Below, piece by piece: positions 55,649 through 64,000 of a stretch of DNA of 64,000 bases; the first letter of the stretch is position 1; each line of letters starts with the position of its first letter. This DNA comes from Rhizobium leguminosarum. Lineage in GTDB: Bacteria; Pseudomonadota; Alphaproteobacteria; Rhizobiales; Rhizobiaceae. The stretch is taken from contig NZ_CP016286.1 in NCBI RefSeq assembly GCF_001679785.1, positions 2,852,001-2,916,000 of the forward strand. The letters run 5' to 3'. The notes under the pieces were generated by a model. It ran no database searches, was not told where the DNA came from, and was given only the letters and a program-made list of their open reading frames with translations. The position numbers were made by a program, and so were the translations under genes.

Positions 55649-55918
55649 TGCAACCGAAGAGATTAATTTACTCGTACTAACATAAGTTGAACATCAAGCG
55701 CTTGCGTGCTAAAGTGTAACAGAATTCCACATCGTTTAAAATTGTCGCGAAAGGTTTAAGCCAATCGAGACAAGGCCTGGCTATGCTCCTTCCAAGCAGC
55801 AGAAACGGGACAGATATTCTGCGCCCAATACTTGGCAGATCATCAGATCGCCATGCCATTGACCGAGAAAAAAGGCAAGCCTGATCTCAATCGGTTGCCC
55901 TGAACGGGGATTTAAGAG

Positions 55919-56518
55919 ATGAAGAAAACAGTCGTTACACTTCTGGCACTGGCCTTTACAGCAGGCAATGCATGCTCGGCATTTGCCGCCGGTCCCGCAG
56001 GTTTTGCCCGCGGCCTGACCGATAGTTCGGCGGTCAGTTATATCTCTGAAAAAGACAAGATCATTCCGCCTTTCGCCCAGGTGCTGTTCTGCGCCCAGAA
56101 CCCGACCGAATGCCGCGACAACAATGGTTTGGCGGTCGTTGCGATGACGGACAAGCAAATGCTGCAACTGAAGGACGTCAACACCGCCGTCAATCGTACG
56201 ATGATCGGCCGAAACGACTCCCGCAACGAACTGAATGGAGACGTTTGGAAGGTGAACGTGCGCAGCGGCGACTGCGAAGATTTCGCGTTGACCAAACGCA
56301 GCCGGCTGATCGCGATGGGCTGGTCGTCGCGCGCTTTGCGGATCGCGACGGCATATACGCCCTCCGGTGAAGGACATGCGGTCCTGGTCGTCAGAACCGA
56401 CAAGGGCGATCTCGTGCTCGACAACAGGAAAAGCAGCATCAAGAACTGGCGCGATACCGATCTGCGCTGGGACAAGATTCAATCGGGAACAGACCCCTAT
56501 GTCTGGTACCGGCTATAA
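55919..56518 (+). CDS. LapG-like transglutaminase-type cysteine protease
   Basis: A 199-residue exported protein: signal peptide (KTVVTLLALAFTAGNACSAF), then the catalytic Cys in RSGDCEDFALTKR, His in SGEGHAVLVVRTDKG and Asp in LVLDNRKSSIKNW. This is the bacterial transglutaminase-like cysteine protease family, which includes LapG. LapG cleaves large type I adhesins to release cells from surfaces. Here the Ra-type adhesins and PrsDE are only 8-14 kb away, which makes an adhesin-processing role reasonable but unproved. No LapD-like partner is in the window. Confidence 0.8.
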   Translation: MKKTVVTLLALAFTAGNACSAFAAGPAGFARGLTDSSAVSYISEKDKIIPPFAQVLFCAQNPTECRDNNGLAVVAMTDKQMLQLKDVNTAVNRTMIGRNDSRNELNGDVWKVNVRSGDCEDFALTKRSRLIAMGWSSRALRIATAYTPSGEGHAVLVVRTDKGDLVLDNRKSSIKNWRDTDLRWDKIQSGTDPYVWYRL

Positions 56519-56563
56519 CCGCCGAGGCAGCGACATAGACTGATTGATCCTGTTTTCGGATTG

Positions 56564-56596
56564 AAGTCGAGCCTGCTCTGCCGAGCCGCTCGACTT
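56564..56596 (+). terminator. Hairpin after the LapG-like gene
   Basis: AAGTCGAGC (56564-56572) pairs with GCTCGACTT (56588-56596) over nine bases, with a 15-base loop and no T-run. It begins 46 bases after the stop codon. It may be a rho-dependent end or a regulatory hairpin. Confidence 0.4.
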
Positions 56597-56786
56597 GTCA
56601 TATCGCCCACACAAACCTATGTTTTGGCTATCGACGGGGCAGCGCGCGGCAAACTGTGGTGCCCGGAGTTCGATTTTCGATGTGGGTACCAGGCGATCTT
56701 CGGTATTGTCTTTTCGTCCAGATTAACTATGACGAACTCATGCTGCGACGCAGCATGACGTTCTACTCTAATGATTTGAGGGAAAT

Positions 56787-58115
56787 ATGCGCATCACGAT
56801 GATTGGATCAGGCTATGTCGGCCTCGTTTCAGGCGTTTGCTTTGCGGATTTCGGCCACGACGTCATCTGCGTCGACAAGGATCTGAGTAAGATCGAAGCC
56901 CTTCGCGAAGGCCGCATTCCGATCTACGAGCCGGGCCTGGAGCAATTGGTCGCCGAAAATACCAGCACCGGCCGGCTGTCGTTTTCGACGGATGTCGGCG
57001 AAAGCGTCCGCAGCGCCGATGTCGTGTTCATCGCAGTCGGCACGCCGTCCAGGCGCGGCGACGGCCACGCAGACCTTTCCTATGTCTACGCCGCTGCACG
57101 CGAGATTGCCACCTATGTTGAAGGCTTCACCGTTATCGTCACCAAGTCGACGGTGCCGGTCGGCACCGGAGACGAGGTCGAGCGCATCATGCGCGAAACC
57201 AACCCTGCGGCGGATGTCGCCGTCGTTTCCAATCCGGAATTCCTGCGTGAAGGTGCGGCGATCGAAGACTTCAAGCGTCCCGACCGTATCGTCGTCGGCC
57301 TGAACGACGACCGGGCGCGCGAAACCATGACCGAGGTCTACCGCCCGCTCTATCTCAACCAGGCCCCCTTGGTCTTCACCACCCGCCGCACCTCGGAACT
57401 GATCAAATATGCGGCCAATGCCTTCCTCGCGATGAAGATCACCTTCATCAACGAGATCGCCGACCTCTGCGAACGGGTCGACGCAAACGTCCAGGACGTT
57501 TCGCGCGGAATCGGTCTCGACGGGCGTATCGGCTCCAAGTTCCTGCATGCCGGCCCGGGTTACGGCGGTTCGTGCTTCCCCAAGGATACGCTTGCCCTTG
57601 CCAAGACGGCGCAGGATTACGACGCGCCGATGCGTCTCATCGAAACGACGATCTCGATCAACGACAACCGCAAGCGAGCGATGGGACGCAAGGTCATTTC
57701 GGCCGTCGGCGGCGACATTCGCGGCAAGAAGATCGCGATCCTCGGCCTGACCTTCAAGCCGAACACCGACGATATGCGCGATAGCCCGGCGATCGCAGTC
57801 ATCCAGACCCTGCAGGACAACGGCGCGCAAGTGGTCGGCTACGATCCCGAGGGCATGGAGAACGCCCGCAAGGTGATCGAGAACATCGAATATGCGAGCG
57901 GTCCCTATGAAGCGGCTGCTGGCGCGGATGCGCTTGTCATCGTCACCGAATGGAACCAGTTCCGCGCGCTCGATTTCAGTCGCCTCAAGCAGTCGATGCG
58001 CGCTCCGATCCTGGTCGATCTGCGCAATATCTACCGCAGCGACGAAGTCCGCAAACACGGCTTTACCTATACCGGCATCGGCACCAACCTCTATCAGGAA
58101 ACGACTGGCGCCTGA
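56787..58115 (+). CDS. rkpK: UDP-glucose 6-dehydrogenase
   Basis: This 442-residue enzyme starts MRITMIGSGYVGLVSGVCFA (NAD-binding). It has VTKSTVPVGTGDEVERI, SNPEFLREGAAIEDF, LIKYAANAFLAMKITFINE, the catalytic Cys in GYGGSCFPKDTLAL, and AILGLTFKPNTDDMRDSPA near the end. It oxidises UDP-glucose to UDP-glucuronate, which PssD/PssE and other transferases need and which the UXS-like enzyme at 9983 would decarboxylate. In rhizobia the gene is called rkpK or exo5. It is followed by a clear terminator and stands alone. Confidence 0.93.
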   Translation: MRITMIGSGYVGLVSGVCFADFGHDVICVDKDLSKIEALREGRIPIYEPGLEQLVAENTSTGRLSFSTDVGESVRSADVVFIAVGTPSRRGDGHADLSYVYAAAREIATYVEGFTVIVTKSTVPVGTGDEVERIMRETNPAADVAVVSNPEFLREGAAIEDFKRPDRIVVGLNDDRARETMTEVYRPLYLNQAPLVFTTRRTSELIKYAANAFLAMKITFINEIADLCERVDANVQDVSRGIGLDGRIGSKFLHAGPGYGGSCFPKDTLALAKTAQDYDAPMRLIETTISINDNRKRAMGRKVISAVGGDIRGKKIAILGLTFKPNTDDMRDSPAIAVIQTLQDNGAQVVGYDPEGMENARKVIENIEYASGPYEAAAGADALVIVTEWNQFRALDFSRLKQSMRAPILVDLRNIYRSDEVRKHGFTYTGIGTNLYQETTGA

Positions 58116-58144
58116 GATAGCCCCGTGAACATCTGATCGTCCTG

Positions 58145-58178
58145 ACGCCGCGGAGCATAATCCGCGGCGTTTGGTTTT
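58145..58178 (+). terminator. Rho-independent terminator after rkpK
   Basis: ACGCCGCGGA (58145-58154) pairs perfectly with TCCGCGGCGT (58161-58170) around a six-base loop, followed by TTGGTTTT. It starts 30 bases after the rkpK stop. Confidence 0.85.
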
Positions 58179-58179
58179 G

Positions 58180-58223
58180 AGCATGGCCCCGAAAGCGTAA
58201 GCGTTTCGGACGACATCATGCTT
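58180..58223. repeat. Rhizobium-type intergenic hairpin repeat
   Basis: The element has AGCATG at one end and CATGCT at the other, with CCGAAA paired to TTTCGG inside. I know the same type of sequence (CCGAAAAG...TTTTCGGACGACATCATGCT) as a common repeat in rhizobial intergenic regions. It is immediately after the rkpK terminator. Confidence 0.55.
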
Positions 58224-58230
58224 GCCAATT

Positions 58231-59022
58231 TTACAGGATTCCGACCCGCGTTCCCTTTATCGTCAGCACGGTCAGTCGGCCCGTCGCCGAAACCGCAGTG
58301 TCGATACCGATACGTTGCGGACCGAATGTCGGGATTCGCGCCGGGGTGTGGCCGTGGATCACGAGCACAGGAAGCTGCGGCCCTTCATCCAGAAAGGGCT
58401 GACGGATCCACATAAGGTCGCTGTCTTTCTGCCTCTTGAGGTCGATGCCCGGCCTGATACCCGCATGAACAAAGAGGACCCTTCCCATCCGCAGCATGAC
58501 CGGCAGCGATTCCAGAAATTGGATATGCCGCTCGGGTATCATGTTGCGAATGACGCGGGCGATTGTTTCGCTTCCGGCCGCCGACTGCAGCAGATGCTCG
58601 ATATCGATACCATATGAGTGCAGTGTCTCCGTCCCGGCAAAGCCGAGCCATTCAAGAATGCCCGCCGGTTTGCGATAGAGCTTCACCAGCTCCGCGTCAT
58701 GATTGCCGCACAGGACGAAACGTTGAAACCCCGGCGGCGGGGTCCTGCTCAGGAATTCCAGCACCGCGCTCGAATCAGGCCCGCGATCGACATAATCGCC
58801 GAGCATGACGATGAGCTTCGGCCCTGGAATGCGCGCGGCATCCTCCTCGATGCGGCGATGTGCCTCGACGAGCTCTTTATAACATCCGTGAACATCGCTC
58901 ATTGCGTAGACCGCAGCGAATTCGCCTTCGGCAAATGTCAGCCGAGGGCGTCTTTTACGGTTGCCAGCCAGTATGGGTATCTGTTGTCGCCACGGCGCTA
59001 GATAGTTAAACATGGAACCCAT
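58231..59022 (-). CDS. Metallophosphoesterase (Ser/Thr-phosphatase-like)
   Basis: The 263-residue enzyme has all metal motifs: YAMSDVHGCYKEL (Asp-His), MLGDYVDRGPDSS (Asp), LCGNHDAEL (Asn-His) and LFVHAGIRPG with VIHGHTPARI (the last two His). This is the PPP-like family, close to bacterial diadenosine tetraphosphatase/phosphoprotein phosphatase groups. The target is unknown. Its start is directly after the remnant of an efflux protein, with no room for an own promoter there, so it may be transcribed from a remaining promoter further up. Confidence 0.85.
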   Translation of the reverse strand: MGSMFNYLAPWRQQIPILAGNRKRRPRLTFAEGEFAAVYAMSDVHGCYKELVEAHRRIEEDAARIPGPKLIVMLGDYVDRGPDSSAVLEFLSRTPPPGFQRFVLCGNHDAELVKLYRKPAGILEWLGFAGTETLHSYGIDIEHLLQSAAGSETIARVIRNMIPERHIQFLESLPVMLRMGRVLFVHAGIRPGIDLKRQKDSDLMWIRQPFLDEGPQLPVLVIHGHTPARIPTFGPQRIGIDTAVSATGRLTVLTIKGTRVGIL

Positions 59023-59445
59023 TTATGAGGTCCGACCGAATGGCGGGTTGTCGGAAATAATCCATCTCTTATCCATCGCTGCAACGGCATGAGGCTCAGT
59101 GTTCATAAGAATTTGGCCTGATCGCGGCCCCACCGAAGTTGTACCCGAACCAATTGCCACATTCAGAGCGAGATAGTGCTTCGCGATTTGCTGCACCGCC
59201 TGCGCCAGGTTTGCCTGACTGGTTGCGGCCGAACGCTGCGCATCCAGCACATCAAGCAAGGATGATTGTCCATCCTTGTAGCTCCCGATTGAAAGCGCAA
59301 GAGTCTCCTGCGTGGTCTTCACCTGAGCGCGCAGCGCCTGCGACTCGGCAACGCCGATCTTGGCCGTTGCAGCGGCGAGGTGACGCTCCGCCTTGCGGAT
59401 GTAATTATTCATATTTGGGAGGGTGCTGCGGTTAATATTACGCAA
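59023..59445 (-). pseudogene. Remnant of an outer-membrane efflux (TolC-like) protein
   Basis: The C-terminal region reads AQVKTTQETLALSIGSYKDG, SSLLDVLDAQRSAATSQANL and QAVQQIAKHYLALNVAIGSG, typical of the last coiled-coil part of NodT/OprM-type efflux factors. Before it, AERHLAAATAKIGVAES resembles an earlier segment of the same family, so a central piece appears to be missing. There is no lipoprotein signal and only 140 residues instead of about 470. It cannot form a channel. The reading frame is open to its stop, one base before the metallophosphoesterase start. Confidence 0.65.
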
Positions 59446-59734
59446 TAGTTTGCAATATGTTGGTTAATCCGGCGTTAAACCGGCGATTATTGCGTTTCTC
59501 GCGACGTTATCGGCTAATACACCCCAAATGGAGGAGCCGAAGATGTCGGATTTCCACAGACTACACCTTCGAAAAAGCTGTAAAAATCAACCATAACGAT
59601 AGCCATTAGGAAAAAATGAACGTTAAAGAAGATGATGCTTGACGCCCCCGCGGCGCAGCATAATGATGGCGCGTTGCGAGTGTGAAAGACATTTCTTGAT
59701 CAGGAATCTCAGATCCAAAACTGCGGGGTGCAAA

Positions 59735-59938
59735 GTGGAAACTGCGGTTGATTCGAAACTTATCGAGGCGATCACCTACGACGAAGACAGCCGGCATCTA
59801 CGGGTCTATCTGACCAACGGTCAGAGGCGAGAATATGAAGGCGTTCCCAAGGGCGTCGTCGTCGGGTTGACGATGGCGGAATCACCGGGAAATTTCTACA
59901 TGAAGGCAATCAGGGGCAAATATCCTCCTCGCCCCTAA
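59735..59938 (+). CDS. KTSC-domain protein
   Basis: From the GTG at 59735 there are 67 residues: VDSKLIEAITYDEDSRHLRV, YLTNGQRREYEGVPKGVVVG and ESPGNFYMKAIRGKYPPR. This is the KTSC fold found alone or with RNA-related domains; its function is unclear. GGGGTG precedes the start. It is a solitary gene followed by a hairpin. Confidence 0.7.
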   Translation: METAVDSKLIEAITYDEDSRHLRVYLTNGQRREYEGVPKGVVVGLTMAESPGNFYMKAIRGKYPPRP

Positions 59939-59940
59939 TG

Positions 59941-59963
59941 TCCTATCGATCACGACGATAGGA
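59941..59963 (+). terminator. Hairpin after the KTSC gene
   Basis: TCCTATCG (59941-59948) pairs with CGATAGGA (59956-59963), loop of seven bases, followed by TCATTGTTCC. It starts directly at the stop codon. Confidence 0.5.
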
Positions 59964-59981
59964 TCATTGTTCCAGCAAAGA

Positions 59982-60008
59982 TGCGGGACCGGCATTCCCG
60001 GTCCCGCA
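59982..60008 (-). terminator. Strong hairpin between convergent genes
   Basis: TGCGGGACCGG (59982-59992) pairs over 11 bases with CCGGTCCCGCA (59998-60008) around a five-base loop. On the minus strand it is followed by TCTTTG, so it probably ends the MhqD-like gene's transcript. Confidence 0.55.
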
Positions 60009-60041
60009 AACCAGTTTCCCGCCGACCGGCGGTGCACGCCG

Positions 60042-60647
60042 TCAATAACCGCCGAGAAAATCGCGGACCGCATTGATCTCGAGCGGCGCAATCTCGTGAC
60101 CGCCGGGATGCCAGATCGTCCTGACCTCCGCCCCTCGGTTTTTCAGATGTTCGGACAGCGCCTCGGTCGTGGAGACAGGCGCAATCGGGTCTCGCTGTCC
60201 GGCCGTCATCAGCACCTTTCTTCCCGCGAGCGTCGACTGGGCTTCGGGTTGAAACGGAATGAACGGGTGCATCAGAACCGCGGCATCGAAGATACCCTTC
60301 TCGATCAGGACATTGGCAAGAATATTTGCGCCGTTCGAAAAACCCAGGCCGAGAATATGGGAAGCCTGGCACTCGTCAGCGAATGCCTTGACGTAGGCGG
60401 CCATCTTCTCCGTCGCGCGTGAGAGATCGGGCATGTCGTAGACCCCCTCCCCGGTGCGGCGAAAGAAGCGCGCCGCGCCATGTTCGGAAACATCGCCGCG
60501 CGGCGAGAGAATCGTCGCTTCAGGCAGCAGGCGCCGGCCGAAGTCGAAGAACTGGTTCTCGTCGCCGCCGGTGCCGTGCAGCACCAGCAGGATGGGTTTA
60601 TCAGGTGCACCGGCATGCAGCCGGTGCACATATCCGGTTTCGGTCAT
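60042..60647 (-). CDS. Phospholipase/carboxylesterase-family hydrolase (MhqD-like)
   Basis: The ATG at 60647, after AGAGGCG, gives 201 residues. LLVLHGTGGDENQFFDFGRR forms the oxyanion hole, GLGFSNGANILANVLIEKGI the nucleophile elbow (Gly-Phe-Ser-Asn-Gly), GQRDPIAPVS the Asp and HPGGHEIAP the His. The family includes MhqD of quinone resistance operons. It lies 12 bases after the glyoxalase-like gene, the MhqO-MhqD arrangement. Probably hydrolyses ring-cleavage products of quinones or phenols. Confidence 0.82.
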   Translation of the reverse strand: MTETGYVHRLHAGAPDKPILLVLHGTGGDENQFFDFGRRLLPEATILSPRGDVSEHGAARFFRRTGEGVYDMPDLSRATEKMAAYVKAFADECQASHILGLGFSNGANILANVLIEKGIFDAAVLMHPFIPFQPEAQSTLAGRKVLMTAGQRDPIAPVSTTEALSEHLKNRGAEVRTIWHPGGHEIAPLEINAVRDFLGGY

Positions 60648-60658
60648 ATCGCCTCTCC

Positions 60659-61591
60659 TCACACTTCGAGCGGCTGCAGATGCTGCTCGAGCAGCGCGCG
60701 AAGATGGGCGTGCTGTTGCGGCAGTTTCAGGGCTTCGCCAAGATGGGCCGTATCCTCGTCGCGGTCGAAGCCGGGCTCACTGGTCGCGACCTCGAACAGC
60801 ACGCCGCCCGGCGTGCGGAAATAGATCGCCCAGAAATAATCGCGGTCGATCACCGGCGTGACCTGATAGCCGGTGTCCATCAGCGCCTTGCGCACTTCGA
60901 GTTGCTTCTCGCGGTTTTCGACGGCGAAGGCGACATGGTGGACGGAGCCGGCACCCGGAAGGGCACGGGCAATGTTCGGCATGGTCTCGAGATCGATGAG
61001 ATGCGCGCCATTGCCGGAGGGCTTGATCAGCCGCTTGACGCCGTCCCTTTCCTCGGCGACCTCGTAACCCATGAACTTCAAGAGCTCGGCCGTGGCGCCT
61101 TCGTCCCTCAGCCGCATGGTGACGGAGTGGAAGCCGTAAATGGCATGGTCTTCGCTGATGCCGCCATGTGTCCAGGCCTGGCGGGCGTCATCCTCGACCT
61201 CGACGAGCGCGAAGCCATCGCCATCCGGGCCGGAGAAGTTCAGCCGTTTTTCGCCGAAACTTTCCTCGGCTTTCAGGCCGCCGACACCAAGCGCGGCAAA
61301 GCGATCGCTCCAGAAGCCGAGCGAGCCCTGCGGAACGGAAAACACCGTCGTGCCGACTTCGCCGGTACCGGGACGGCCCTGCGCCATCTTCGGGAACGGG
61401 AAATAAGTCATGACCGTGCCGGGCGCACCAGTCTCGTCACCATAATAGAGGTGATAGACATCGGGCGCGTCGAAATTCACCGTCTTCTTGACGCGTCGCA
61501 GGCCGAGCGCATTGGTGAAAAACTGGTTGTTGGTGCGGGCATCCTGCGCCATCGACGTGACGTGGTGCAGACCCTTGATCTGATCGAGCAT
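60659..61591 (-). CDS. Ring-cleaving dioxygenase, glyoxalase fold (MhqO-like)
   Basis: The 310-residue protein has two vicinal-oxygen-chelate modules. IKGLHHVTSMAQDARTNNQF and YHLYYGDETGAPGTVMTYFP form the first; the second is GSVHHVAFAVENREKQLEVR, with VIDRDYFWAIYFRTPGGVLF and EVATSEPGF. The two metal His and Glu ligands of MhqO-like enzymes are present. Homologues degrade 2-methylhydroquinone and chlorinated catechols. It is upstream of the MhqD-like hydrolase. No MhqR repressor is visible in the window. Confidence 0.83.
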   Translation of the reverse strand: MLDQIKGLHHVTSMAQDARTNNQFFTNALGLRRVKKTVNFDAPDVYHLYYGDETGAPGTVMTYFPFPKMAQGRPGTGEVGTTVFSVPQGSLGFWSDRFAALGVGGLKAEESFGEKRLNFSGPDGDGFALVEVEDDARQAWTHGGISEDHAIYGFHSVTMRLRDEGATAELLKFMGYEVAEERDGVKRLIKPSGNGAHLIDLETMPNIARALPGAGSVHHVAFAVENREKQLEVRKALMDTGYQVTPVIDRDYFWAIYFRTPGGVLFEVATSEPGFDRDEDTAHLGEALKLPQQHAHLRALLEQHLQPLEV

Positions 61592-61725
61592 GTCAAACCC
61601 CTTTCATGCCCGCCGTTGCGGGCTTTCGATGAGGCTAAGATGCGCGCTGAAACTCCCGTCGAACAGACCCGTAGACCAAAACGCATTGTCTTCTTTTAGT
61701 GAACGAACGACAAAGTCTGTTCACA

Positions 61726-61835
61726 CTAAAGCATGTCGCGCAAAAGTGTGCAGCGGTTTTGCGATAACGACATGCGTAAAACAAGGATCTAAAGCGCGAG
61801 GAGCGAATCTGAAAGATTGCGTCGCGATTTAGGCC
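61726..61835. repeat. Rhizobium-type intergenic repeat with imperfect hairpin
   Basis: CTAAAGCGCGAGGAGCGAAT (about 61791-61810) and the reverse complement of AGATTGCGTCGCGATTTAG (to about 61831) form an imperfect stem. It is preceded by AAAGCATGTCGCGCAAAAGT and ACAAGGATCTAAAGC, which I know as very frequent phrases in Rhizobium intergenic DNA. It lies at the end of ung. Confidence 0.5.
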
Positions 61836-62530
61836 CCATGGGGATCGGCCGGCAATTGCCAGTCGATCGGCGCACGTCCGCGCGACTGCAGGAAGGCATT
61901 CGCCTTCGAAAAATGCCCGCAGCCAAAAAAACCGTTATGGGCCGAAAGCGGCGAGGGATGCGGCGCCCGGAGCACGAGATGCCGCGTCGTATCGACAAAG
62001 GCGGCCTTGCGTTGGGCATAGGAACCCCACAGCATGAAGACCACGGATTCGCATTCATCGTTGACCTTGCGGATGACGGCGTCGGTGAAGCGTTCCCACC
62101 CCTTGCCCTGATGAGCAGCCGCCTGCCCTTCCTCGACGGTCAGCACGCTGTTCAGCAGGAGTACGCCCTGCTTTGCCCAATGTTCGAGAAAACCGTGACG
62201 TGCCGGCGCAATGCCAAGATCCGTCTCCATCTCCTTGTAGATATTGACCAGGGAGGGCGGTATGCGCACGCCCGGACGGACACTGAAACACAGCCCATGG
62301 GCTTGCCCGATTCCATGATACGGGTCCTGGCCGAGGATGACGGCCTTGACGTTGGAGATCGGCGTCAGATCGAGGGCGCGGAAATATTCGCTGCCCTTGG
62401 GGAAAATCCGCTTGCCGACCTGCTTCTGCGCGACGAGGAAGGATTTGAGCTGTTGCATGTAGGGGCTTGAAAACTCCCCCTCCAGCGCGGCTTTCCAGCT
62501 CTCCTCGAGACTGACGGATGTATCGCTCAT
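61829..62530 (-). CDS. ung: Uracil-DNA glycosylase, family 1
   Basis: This 233-residue enzyme has the family signature [20 protein letters not shown] with the catalytic Asp, [32 protein letters not shown], and the His loop [20 protein letters not shown]. It excises uracil from DNA during base-excision repair. Length is normal. It stands alone, with the divergent sugar-phosphate mutase gene 240 bases away. Confidence 0.93.
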   Translation of the reverse strand: MSDTSVSLEESWKAALEGEFSSPYMQQLKSFLVAQKQVGKRIFPKGSEYFRALDLTPISNVKAVILGQDPYHGIGQAHGLCFSVRPGVRIPPSLVNIYKEMETDLGIAPARHGFLEHWAKQGVLLLNSVLTVEEGQAAAHQGKGWERFTDAVIRKVNDECESVVFMLWGSYAQRKAAFVDTTRHLVLRAPHPSPLSAHNGFFGCGHFSKANAFLQSRGRAPIDWQLPADPHGA

Positions 62531-62769
62531 CTAGGAAAATCCTTCGCATATGACGAAACAACGGACACACGGTTCTAACAAAATCGATCTACGCTGCAAT
62601 GCCTGCCGGCGCGGCAATGGGTCTACAACTCAAGAATTCGGTGAGAGAAGATTGCAAGAGACTATCCGAGGCACCGTCGTCCGTATTTAACTATATGATG
62701 GCTTTGGTATTTACGCCGGCAGGCGGCCTGAGTAGAACTTTGATCGTGAAATCGGAGCCATGTCTTCCC

Positions 62770-64000
62770 ATGAAATTCGGCACGAGCGGCCTTCGCGGAC
62801 TTTCAGTCGACCTCAAGGGACGCACCTCCGCCCTCTACGCCACCGCGTTCGGCAAATATCTGCTGCAGACCGGCAAGGCGCGGGCCGGCGACGTCATCCT
62901 GATCGGCCGCGATTTTCGCGATTCAAGCCCTGAAATCTCGGGGAATTGCGCCGGTGCGCTTGCCGCGCTCGGCTTCCGGATATTCGACTGCGGCACAGTC
63001 CCCACACCCGCCCTTGCCCTCTATGGCCTCGAGAGCAACGCCGCCTGCCTGATGGTTACGGGCTCGCATATTCCGGCGGACCGCAACGGCATCAAATTCT
63101 ATCGCCCGGATGGTGAGATCGACAAATCGGACGAGGCTGCTATCACCGCATTGGCGGCCGAGATCGAGCGAACCGGTGAAACCGTGACGCAGACGCCAGC
63201 CGAGACGGAGGAGCATGAAGCGATCTGCCGTCAGCTCTTTTTCGAACGCAATACAGCCCTGCTTCCGCAAGGCGCGCTGTCCGGCATGAAGATCGGTGTC
63301 TACCAGCACAGCAGCGTCGCCCGCGACCTGTTGGTTGATGTTCTCGCCCATTACGGCGCCGAGATCACCGCTCTTGGGCGTTCGGAGAGTTTCATTCCCG
63401 TCGACACCGAAGCCGTTTCCGACGAGACGATCACGCTGATGAAGCGCTGGGTGTCCGAGCACAAGTTCGATGCGATCGTCTCTACCGATGGCGACGGCGA
63501 CCGCCCGCTGGTCGCAGACGAAACCGGCACGCCGTTGCGCGGTGACCTTCTCGGCCTTGTGGCAGCCAATTTCCTCGGTGCCGGCACGGTGGTGACACCG
63601 GTTACCTCCAATTCCGGCATCGAGGCCGCGGGCTCTTTCGCCGTCCGGCGCACCCGCGTCGGCTCACCCTTCGTCATTTCAGGCATGGAAGAGGCCGTGG
63701 CGGCTGGCAAGGATCATGTCATGGGCTTTGAAGCCAATGGCGGGCTGCTGACTGCAACCCCTTTCGATATCAACGACAGAGCCGTGCGTGCCTTGCCGAC
63801 ACGCGATTGTTTTATCCCGATGCTCGCGATCCTGTCGCTCGCCGCCACCCGCAAGCAGCCGCTTTCGGGTGTTGCCGCCTCCTATCACCTGCCCTTTGCC
63901 GCCGCCGACCGCCTGGAGAATTTTCCGCTGGAGACGAGTGCCGCGCTGATGGAGCATCTGCCCGCTTCGGACGGAAATCTTTCGGCTTTCCTGCAGCCGA
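62770..64000 (+). CDS. Phosphohexomutase (phosphomannomutase-like), partial
   Basis: The ATG at 62770 opens a frame that continues past the right edge (410 codons visible). It starts MKFGTSGLRGLSVDLKG and has the phosphoserine loop ACLMVTGSHIPADRNGIKFY and the metal loop AIVSTDGDGDRPLVADETGT. VMGFEANGGLL is the substrate-binding motif (Glu-Ala-Asn-Gly-Gly). Such enzymes interconvert hexose 6- and 1-phosphates, for example mannose or glucosamine. The exact substrate is uncertain. The C-terminus lies outside the window. Confidence 0.85.
   Translation, partial: MKFGTSGLRGLSVDLKGRTSALYATAFGKYLLQTGKARAGDVILIGRDFRDSSPEISGNCAGALAALGFRIFDCGTVPTPALALYGLESNAACLMVTGSHIPADRNGIKFYRPDGEIDKSDEAAITALAAEIERTGETVTQTPAETEEHEAICRQLFFERNTALLPQGALSGMKIGVYQHSSVARDLLVDVLAHYGAEITALGRSESFIPVDTEAVSDETITLMKRWVSEHKFDAIVSTDGDGDRPLVADETGTPLRGDLLGLVAANFLGAGTVVTPVTSNSGIEAAGSFAVRRTRVGSPFVISGMEEAVAAGKDHVMGFEANGGLLTATPFDINDRAVRALPTRDCFIPMLAILSLAATRKQPLSGVAASYHLPFAAADRLENFPLETSAALMEHLPASDGNLSAFLQP

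Noticed and set aside
56829..58184. 451-codon frame opposite rkpK
   Set aside because: Antisense shadow of a GC-rich, strongly conserved gene.
1..64000. CRISPR arrays, tRNA or rRNA genes, intact insertion sequences
   Set aside because: No regularly spaced repeats, cloverleaf-like sequences or transposase genes with inverted ends were found; the 15-base 16S-like match at 21328 is too short to be an rRNA gene.

Overview
The window looks like a chromosomal segment of a Rhizobium-type alphaproteobacterium, close to the R. leguminosarum/R. etli group. The evidence is high-GC coding sequence, a complete acidic exopolysaccharide (Pss-I type) cluster in a familiar gene order, a PrsDE type I secretion system with Rap-type adhesin domains, an rkpK-type UDP-glucose dehydrogenase, and short intergenic repeats of the kind common in Rhizobium. 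All assignments come from reading the sequence; no database search was possible.

Layout. (1) 1-4.6 kb: a short operon (C-terminus of an unknown protein, membrane-anchored parvulin-type isomerase, HupE/UreJ-like protein), then an MscS-family channel. (2) 4.8-7.4 kb: a worn locus with an intact flavodoxin, a carboxylesterase that has lost its start and its catalytic middle, and the effector-binding half of a LysR regulator. The pieces fit an old divergent regulator/operon pair cut by two deletions. (3) 7.6-10 kb: a DUF882 (M15-like) protein and a decayed duplicate of the start of the next gene. (4) 10-19 kb: a second glycan cluster with a UDP-glucuronate decarboxylase-like epimerase, three GT2 glycosyltransferases, a 1005-residue GT2-methyltransferase-deacetylase fusion and a PglK/MsbA-like ABC exporter, followed by a strong terminator and an AT-rich gap. 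(5) 20.4-25.8 kb: on the minus strand, an apparent operon XRE regulator - SARP/BTAD-TPR regulator - 70-residue peptide - YcaO - TfuA - small protein. This looks like a peptide-backbone thioamidation (RiPP-type) system with its own regulators, and is the best candidate for something undescribed.

(6) 26-41 kb: the Pss-I cluster proper, with a GH10 glycanase, GT4, hexapeptide acyltransferase, two pyruvyl transferases around a Wzx flippase, six GT2 enzymes (two of them a tandem duplicate that also copied the start of the next gene) and the PssD/PssE (Alg14/Alg13-like) pair. (7) 41-49 kb: SGNH hydrolase, PrsE and PrsD, a beta-helix PlyA-like protein with a C-terminal Rap domain, and a divergent two-domain RapA2-like adhesin. 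(8) 48.8-55.7 kb: pssT-pssN-pssO-pssP plus one unknown gene, the Wzy/OPX/PCP export machinery. (9) 55.9-64 kb: a LapG-like transglutaminase-type cysteine protease, rkpK, a metallophosphoesterase, an efflux-protein remnant, a KTSC protein, an MhqD/MhqO-like pair, ung, and a phosphomannomutase-type hexose phosphate mutase that runs off the end.

How it fits together: RkpK supplies UDP-glucuronate and the flanking mutase may supply other sugar phosphates. The GT enzymes build a pyruvylated and acetylated lipid-linked repeat, the Wzx-like protein flips it, PssT polymerises it and PssP/PssN/PssO export it. PrsDE exports the glycanase and adhesin that trim or bind the polymer. The 10-19 kb cluster appears to make a separate ABC-exported glycan.
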